The notes under the pieces are model-generated. The model did no database searches. It was not told the origin of the DNA and worked only from the letters and a program-made list of their open reading frames with translations. The position numbers and the translations under genes are program-made. A stretch of 64,000 bases of DNA from Gordonia jinghuaiqii (GTDB lineage: Bacteria > Actinomycetota > Actinomycetes > Mycobacteriales > Mycobacteriaceae): positions 4,092,001 through 4,156,000 of the forward strand of contig NZ_CP059491.1 in the NCBI RefSeq assembly GCF_014041935.1, in the 5' to 3' direction. The number at the start of each line of letters is the position of its first letter. The stretch's first letter is position 1. Positions 60,803 to 64,000 of this stretch are shown in pieces.

Positions 60803-61411
60803 ATGGACGACATGGCAAGGCCCCGGATACACACCGACGACCTACGCGACAAGCTGCTCGACGAAGCGGTACGCGTCGTCGGCGAAGGTGGGCTGCGTGC
60901 GTTGTCGGTGCGCGACGTCGCCCATGCCGCCGGAACGTCGACGACCGCGGTGTACTCGCTGCTGGGCAACAAGGAGGGACTCGCCCGCGGCGTGCTGATC
61001 CGCGCCTTCGAGTCATTCGCGTCCGCCCAGGAGGCGGCGGCTGATGACAGGGACGCCGCCGGTCTCGTCGACCTCGGCACCGCATACGTGGGGTGGGCCC
61101 TCGAGAACCCTCGCCTCTACGAGCTGATGTTCGGGGAGGCTCGTTCGGGGATGACTCCGTCCGAGGAGACACGGGCCGCAGCGGCACGCGCCATCGAGCC
61201 CCTGCGCTCCGGGGTGTCCCAGGCGATCACGGCCGGCGTGTTCCGTGTGGCCGACGTCGACACCGTGGTCGCATCACTGTGGGCCCAAGTGCACGGACTC
61301 GCCCTGCTGCTGCTCTCCGGACACTTCCCGGCAGGCGCCGACCCGGTCGCCGCCGCGACAGCGGTCATCGACGGATGGCGCGCCGCGGAACACCAACCGC
61401 GTGTCCGATGA
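60803..61411 (+). CDS. TetR-family regulator (DUF4188 pair)
   Basis: A 202-aa TetR protein. Helix-turn-helix LSVRDVAHAAGTSTTAVYSLLGNKE is at about residues 33-57, and the C-terminal domain belongs to the group with SLWAQVHGLALLLLSG. ATG at 60803 (MDDMARP) or 60812 may be used; neither has a clear ribosome site. It presumably represses the divergent DUF4188 gene through the tandem repeats. Confidence 0.87.
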   Translation: MDDMARPRIHTDDLRDKLLDEAVRVVGEGGLRALSVRDVAHAAGTSTTAVYSLLGNKEGLARGVLIRAFESFASAQEAAADDRDAAGLVDLGTAYVGWALENPRLYELMFGEARSGMTPSEETRAAAARAIEPLRSGVSQAITAGVFRVADVDTVVASLWAQVHGLALLLLSGHFPAGADPVAAATAVIDGWRAAEHQPRVR

Positions 61412-61440
61412 TTCGGGGGCCGGCAGATTAGGGTGTGACC

Positions 61441-61944
61441 ATGGCAGGGCGCAGCATGGATTTCGACCCCATCGCCGAGGCGAGGGAAAACTGGGCCCAG
61501 GCCGGGTGGGGCGAGGTCGCCGACGGCATGGTGGCGGTCACCTCGGTGATGCGTGCGCACCAGATCCTGCTCGCCCGCGTCGAGGCGACCCTGCGGCCCT
61601 TCGGCCTCAGCTTCTCGCGCTTCGAGCTCCTGCGGCTGCTTGCCTTCTCCCGCCAGGGCGCGCTGCCCATCACCAAGGCCAGCGACCGCCTCCAGGTGCA
61701 CGTCACGAGCGTGACGCACGCGATCCGTCGCCTCGAGGAGGGCGGTCTCGTGCGGCGCGTCCCCCACCCCACGGATGGCCGGACCACGCTCGTCGAGATC
61801 ACCGACCTCGGCCGGACGACCGTCGAGAAGGCCACCGAAACCCTCAACAACGAGGTCTTCGCCGATGTCGGCATGTCCGACGACGAGATGACCGAACTGG
61901 TCGGGGCGATCCAGTCACTGCGCAAGCACAACGGGGATTTCTAG
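61441..61944 (+). CDS. MarR-family regulator
   Basis: A 167-aa winged-helix regulator: SFSRFELLRLLAFSRQGALPITKASDRLQVHVTSVTHAIRRLEEGGLVRRVPHPTDGRTTLVEITDLGR, with the wing motif DGRTT. TAGGGT (61429-61434) lies 6 nt before the ATG at 61441, so the message is probably leaderless. Target genes and ligand unknown; it stands alone. Confidence 0.9.
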   Translation: MAGRSMDFDPIAEARENWAQAGWGEVADGMVAVTSVMRAHQILLARVEATLRPFGLSFSRFELLRLLAFSRQGALPITKASDRLQVHVTSVTHAIRRLEEGGLVRRVPHPTDGRTTLVEITDLGRTTVEKATETLNNEVFADVGMSDDEMTELVGAIQSLRKHNGDF

Positions 61945-61958
61945 GCGGGAGTCGCCGG

Positions 61959-62005
61959 TCGCGTTGCGGTTGTGCTCGGTCCCCGGGTGAAAGCGCAACG
62001 CGATC
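61959..62005. repeat. 47-bp hairpin repeat, left of the AbiEi/DUF559 gene
   Basis: Inverted arms TCGCGTTGCG (61959-61968) and CGCAACGCGA (61994-62003). It is 38/47 identical to 62932-62978 in the same orientation, with matched changes in the arms. It ends at the stop codon of the gene, so it may also terminate transcripts. Confidence 0.75.
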
Positions 62006-62876
62006 ACGCCGCGAATCGGCCGAGAGCCTGCCGAACGGCGGTGACGACGTGCTCCGGGCGTTCGATGAGGTCCGCCCACGTGAAGTTCAGGACGGTCCAC
62101 CCGTCGCCGATCAGCGCATTGCGCTTTGTCCGGTCGCGCTGAAATGTCTCGGTGTCACGGTGAAACGCGAACCCGTCGACCTCGACAGCGAGCTTGGCAT
62201 GGCTGAACGCGAAGTCGATGATGTATCCGTGCTGTGGGAGGTTCGACGTCCAGCCATCGAGCCCCGCGGCGTCGAACAGGCCGACGACGACCCGCTCGGC
62301 CTCGGAACGGGCTCCGTCGTCGAGTAGATGCAAGAAACGGGAGATCGTCGGAGACCCGTGGCGCTTGGGATAGCGGGCGTGGGCAGCCTTCAGGTCGTCG
62401 AGCGTCACCCCGCCGGACAACAGCGCCGAGTCGAGGATGCCGACACCGAGTTCGACCGATGCGTCGAGAACGCTCAGAGCGGCAGTGGTCACCCGAAGGT
62501 CGTCCCGGATCATGACGTCGGCGTCGGAGAGGTCCCTATGACGCACCACCGCCGTGGCGGACGAACGGGCGTGACGGCCTCGAAACGGTGTGAGCACCAG
62601 GTGTTTTGCCGGTTCTTTTGCTCGCAGACCCAGCCACCATGCGGCAGCGACCCCGCCCAGCACGGCGTCGGGCCCCACGGACAGCACCGCGATCCGTGCC
62701 TGCGCTCGTGCCGACCGGCGGTGACCGGCCACCAGATAGACGGCACGGGCCACGGCCACCCAGTCCCCTGCGCGGAGCCGCCGGCCGATGGACGATCGGG
62801 TCATCCCGGCCGCCATCGCCTGCGACGCCGAGAGCACACCGTCCTGCCTGCTGATCAGCTGATGCAGATCGTCCAT
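62004..62876 (-). CDS. AbiEi-type winged helix fused to DUF559 endonuclease-like domain
   Basis: A 290-aa protein. The N-terminus (LISRQDGVLSASQAMAAGMTRSSIGRRLRAGDWV) is the AbiEi antitoxin-type winged helix. The C-terminal domain YIIDFAFSHAKLAVEVDGFAFH is a DUF559/Vsr-like PD-(D/E)xK nuclease fold with Asp and ExD at the expected sites. No partner AbiEii toxin is adjacent. ATG at 62876 chosen; GTG at 62912 is possible, and neither has a good ribosome site. It is bracketed by two related hairpins and may be a mobile accessory gene. Confidence 0.83.
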   Translation of the reverse strand: MDDLHQLISRQDGVLSASQAMAAGMTRSSIGRRLRAGDWVAVARAVYLVAGHRRSARAQARIAVLSVGPDAVLGGVAAAWWLGLRAKEPAKHLVLTPFRGRHARSSATAVVRHRDLSDADVMIRDDLRVTTAALSVLDASVELGVGILDSALLSGGVTLDDLKAAHARYPKRHGSPTISRFLHLLDDGARSEAERVVVGLFDAAGLDGWTSNLPQHGYIIDFAFSHAKLAVEVDGFAFHRDTETFQRDRTKRNALIGDGWTVLNFTWADLIERPEHVVTAVRQALGRFAA

Positions 62877-62931
62877 CCGTCTTTGACGCGCCAGCCCGTC
62901 GTCCGGTTGCACTAACCGCCGGACGAGAAGA

Positions 62932-62978
62932 TCCCGTTGCGTTTGTTCTCGGTCGCCGGGAACAAACGCAACGGGATC
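62932..62978. repeat. 47-bp hairpin repeat, right of the AbiEi/DUF559 gene
   Basis: Part of a longer perfect hairpin with 19-bp arms (62930-62948 and 62960-62978) and an 11-nt loop. It lies 18 bp after the mmsB stop and could terminate mmsB. It is related to the copy at 61959-62005. Confidence 0.8.
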
Positions 62979-62996
62979 TCTGACGAGAGCAGCAAC

Positions 62997-63866
62997 CTAG
63001 TGCAGCGAGGTGATGATCGCGCTGAAGTCGAGGTCGGAGTGCTGCTCGGCGAACGCGCGGTACAGCTGGGCGGCGTGGGTGCCCAGCGGTGCGCGGGAGC
63101 CGGTACTGGCGACGGCGTCCATCGCCAGACCGAGGTCCTTGTTCATCAGTGCCGTCGCGAAACCGGGTTTGAAATCGTTGTTCGCCGGTGAGGTCGGGAC
63201 CGGCCCGGGGACAGGGCAGTTGGTCTCGACGGCCCAGCAGTTGCCGGTGGCGCCGGTGATCACGTCGTAGAGGGCCTGATCGTCCAGGCCGAGCTTCTCG
63301 GCGAGCACGAAGGCCTCCCCGATCGCGATCTGCTGCACGGCGAGCACCATGTTGTTGCACACCTTGGCCGCCTGGCCCGCGCCTGCGCCGCCGCAGTGGA
63401 TGATCTTGCCCGCCATCGGGTCCAGCGTTCCGCGTGCCGCGGAGAACGCCTCGTCCTCGCCGCCGACCATGAACGCCAGCGTGCCGGCGACCGCACCCTT
63501 GACCCCGCCGGAGACCGGGGCGTCGACCTGTGCGAAACCGTGCTCGGACGCACGACGATGGATCTCGCGTGCATCGTCGACGGAGATCGTCGAGGAGTCG
63601 ATGAACAGTGCCCCGGTGGGGGTGGCCGGGAGGATGTCGTCGTAGAGCTTCTTCACGATGGCGCCGTTGGGCAGCATCGTGATCACGACCTCCGCGGCGG
63701 CGACGGTCTCGATGGCGGCCGGGAACGTCTCGATGCCGTTCTCCTGGGCGACCTTCACCGCCTCCGGAACCGGATCGAACCCGCGCACGGTGTGGCCGGC
63801 CTTGACCAGGTTGGCCGCCATCGGCCCGCCCATGTTGCCGAGGCCGAGGAAAGCGATCGTCGTCAT
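62997..63866 (-). CDS. mmsB: 3-hydroxyisobutyrate dehydrogenase
   Basis: A 289-aa beta-hydroxyacid dehydrogenase that oxidises 3-hydroxyisobutyrate to methylmalonate semialdehyde in valine breakdown. Motifs: IAFLGLGNMGGPMAANLVKAGH (NAD site), DAPVSGGVKGAVAGTLAFMVGG (substrate loop) and GQAAKVCNNMVLA with the catalytic Lys. Length is normal. ATG at 63866 with GGAAGC upstream. It lies directly downstream of an acyl-CoA dehydrogenase end, the usual mms order. Confidence 0.95.
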   Translation of the reverse strand: MTTIAFLGLGNMGGPMAANLVKAGHTVRGFDPVPEAVKVAQENGIETFPAAIETVAAAEVVITMLPNGAIVKKLYDDILPATPTGALFIDSSTISVDDAREIHRRASEHGFAQVDAPVSGGVKGAVAGTLAFMVGGEDEAFSAARGTLDPMAGKIIHCGGAGAGQAAKVCNNMVLAVQQIAIGEAFVLAEKLGLDDQALYDVITGATGNCWAVETNCPVPGPVPTSPANNDFKPGFATALMNKDLGLAMDAVASTGSRAPLGTHAAQLYRAFAEQHSDLDFSAIITSLH

Positions 63867-63912
63867 TGTCTCTGCTTCCTACGAAAGTGGTTGTGGTGGT
63901 GCGGGGTCGAGG

Positions 63913-64000
63913 TCAGTTGTCGCGGTAGCGGGACGCGATAGAACGGCCCAGCACCACGCGCATGATCTCGTTGGTCCCTTCCAGAATGCGATGCACACGG
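63913..64000 (-). CDS. Acyl-CoA dehydrogenase, C-terminal fragment (probable isobutyryl-CoA dehydrogenase)
   Basis: Only the last 28 codons are in the window: RILEGTNEIMRVVLGRSIAS and the following RYRDN. EGTNEIMR is the standard ACAD C-terminal motif. The position before mmsB suggests the isobutyryl-CoA dehydrogenase (FadE9-like) of valine catabolism. The rest lies beyond the right edge. The gap to mmsB is 46 bp. Confidence 0.8.
   Translation of the reverse strand, partial: RVHRILEGTNEIMRVVLGRSIASRYRDN

Overview
The window is 64 kb of GC-rich DNA from a mycolic-acid actinomycete, most likely Gordonia or a close relative. Supporting signs are leaderless promoters, many ATGA/GTGA start-stop overlaps, DUF3558 lipoproteins, ESX-type small helical proteins, a mycofactocin-coupled dehydrogenase, an F420-type luciferase-like oxidoreductase, an FprB-type ferredoxin reductase and KstR-type operators. 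The genus is an inference. No rRNA, tRNA, CRISPR array, transposase or phage gene was seen.

1-5.2 kb: a divergent lipid locus around two KstR-like operators. An acyl-CoA synthetase (cut by the left edge) and an MGAT-like acyltransferase run left; a hotdog thioesterase, a zinc alcohol dehydrogenase and an amidohydrolase run right.

5.3-28.9 kb: a large catabolic region. Four leftward transcription units (8720-5292, 17557-8953, 22274-17677, 26942-22371) each start at a promoter carrying the same palindrome, TTCCTC-NN-GAGGAA, next to or inside a TTGACA promoter. They encode SDRs (one mycofactocin-type), three acyl-CoA dehydrogenases, an acyl-CoA ligase, an aldehyde dehydrogenase, an APH-type kinase beside an ACAD, two thiolase-like/DUF35 pairs, two CaiB-type CoA-transferases (one without the catalytic Asp), two SnoaL-like proteins, a phosphatase, a lipocalin-like protein and a rifampicin-phosphotransferase-like dikinase. 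An SDR and a FadR-type GntR regulator run right at the end. This looks like one regulon for activation and beta-oxidation-like breakdown of an unknown alcohol or acid, perhaps a terpenoid or steroid fragment.

28.9-36.3 kb: a polar amino-acid ABC transporter with fused binding protein and permease, then a 3.3 kb module bounded by two nearly identical 40-bp hairpin direct repeats. The module holds an ESX-like protein, a large WXG-like protein with a glycine-rich hydrophobic C-terminus, and two tandem membrane proteins, one frameshifted. It resembles a type VII effector with duplicated immunity genes. DUF2277 and a quinone-oxidoreductase-like gene follow.

36.3-49.6 kb: a methyltransferase; an FMO/hydrolase/SDR operon with a divergent TetR; an LLM oxidoreductase; a glycosyltransferase/methyltransferase/toroid-enzyme operon; fprB and an acyl-ACP thioesterase diverging from a perfect KstR-type site; a DUF3558 lipoprotein and an S4-DUF3558 fusion; and a small membrane protein.

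49.8-59.9 kb: a large secreted repeat protein, then a guanidine/urea-type nitrogen locus (allophanate hydrolase, a carboxyltransferase-only carboxylase subunit, two DUF1989 proteins, a permease, TetR).

59.9-64 kb: DUF4188, TetR and MarR genes, an AbiEi/DUF559 gene flanked by two related hairpins, and the valine-degradation genes mmsB and an acyl-CoA dehydrogenase cut by the right edge.
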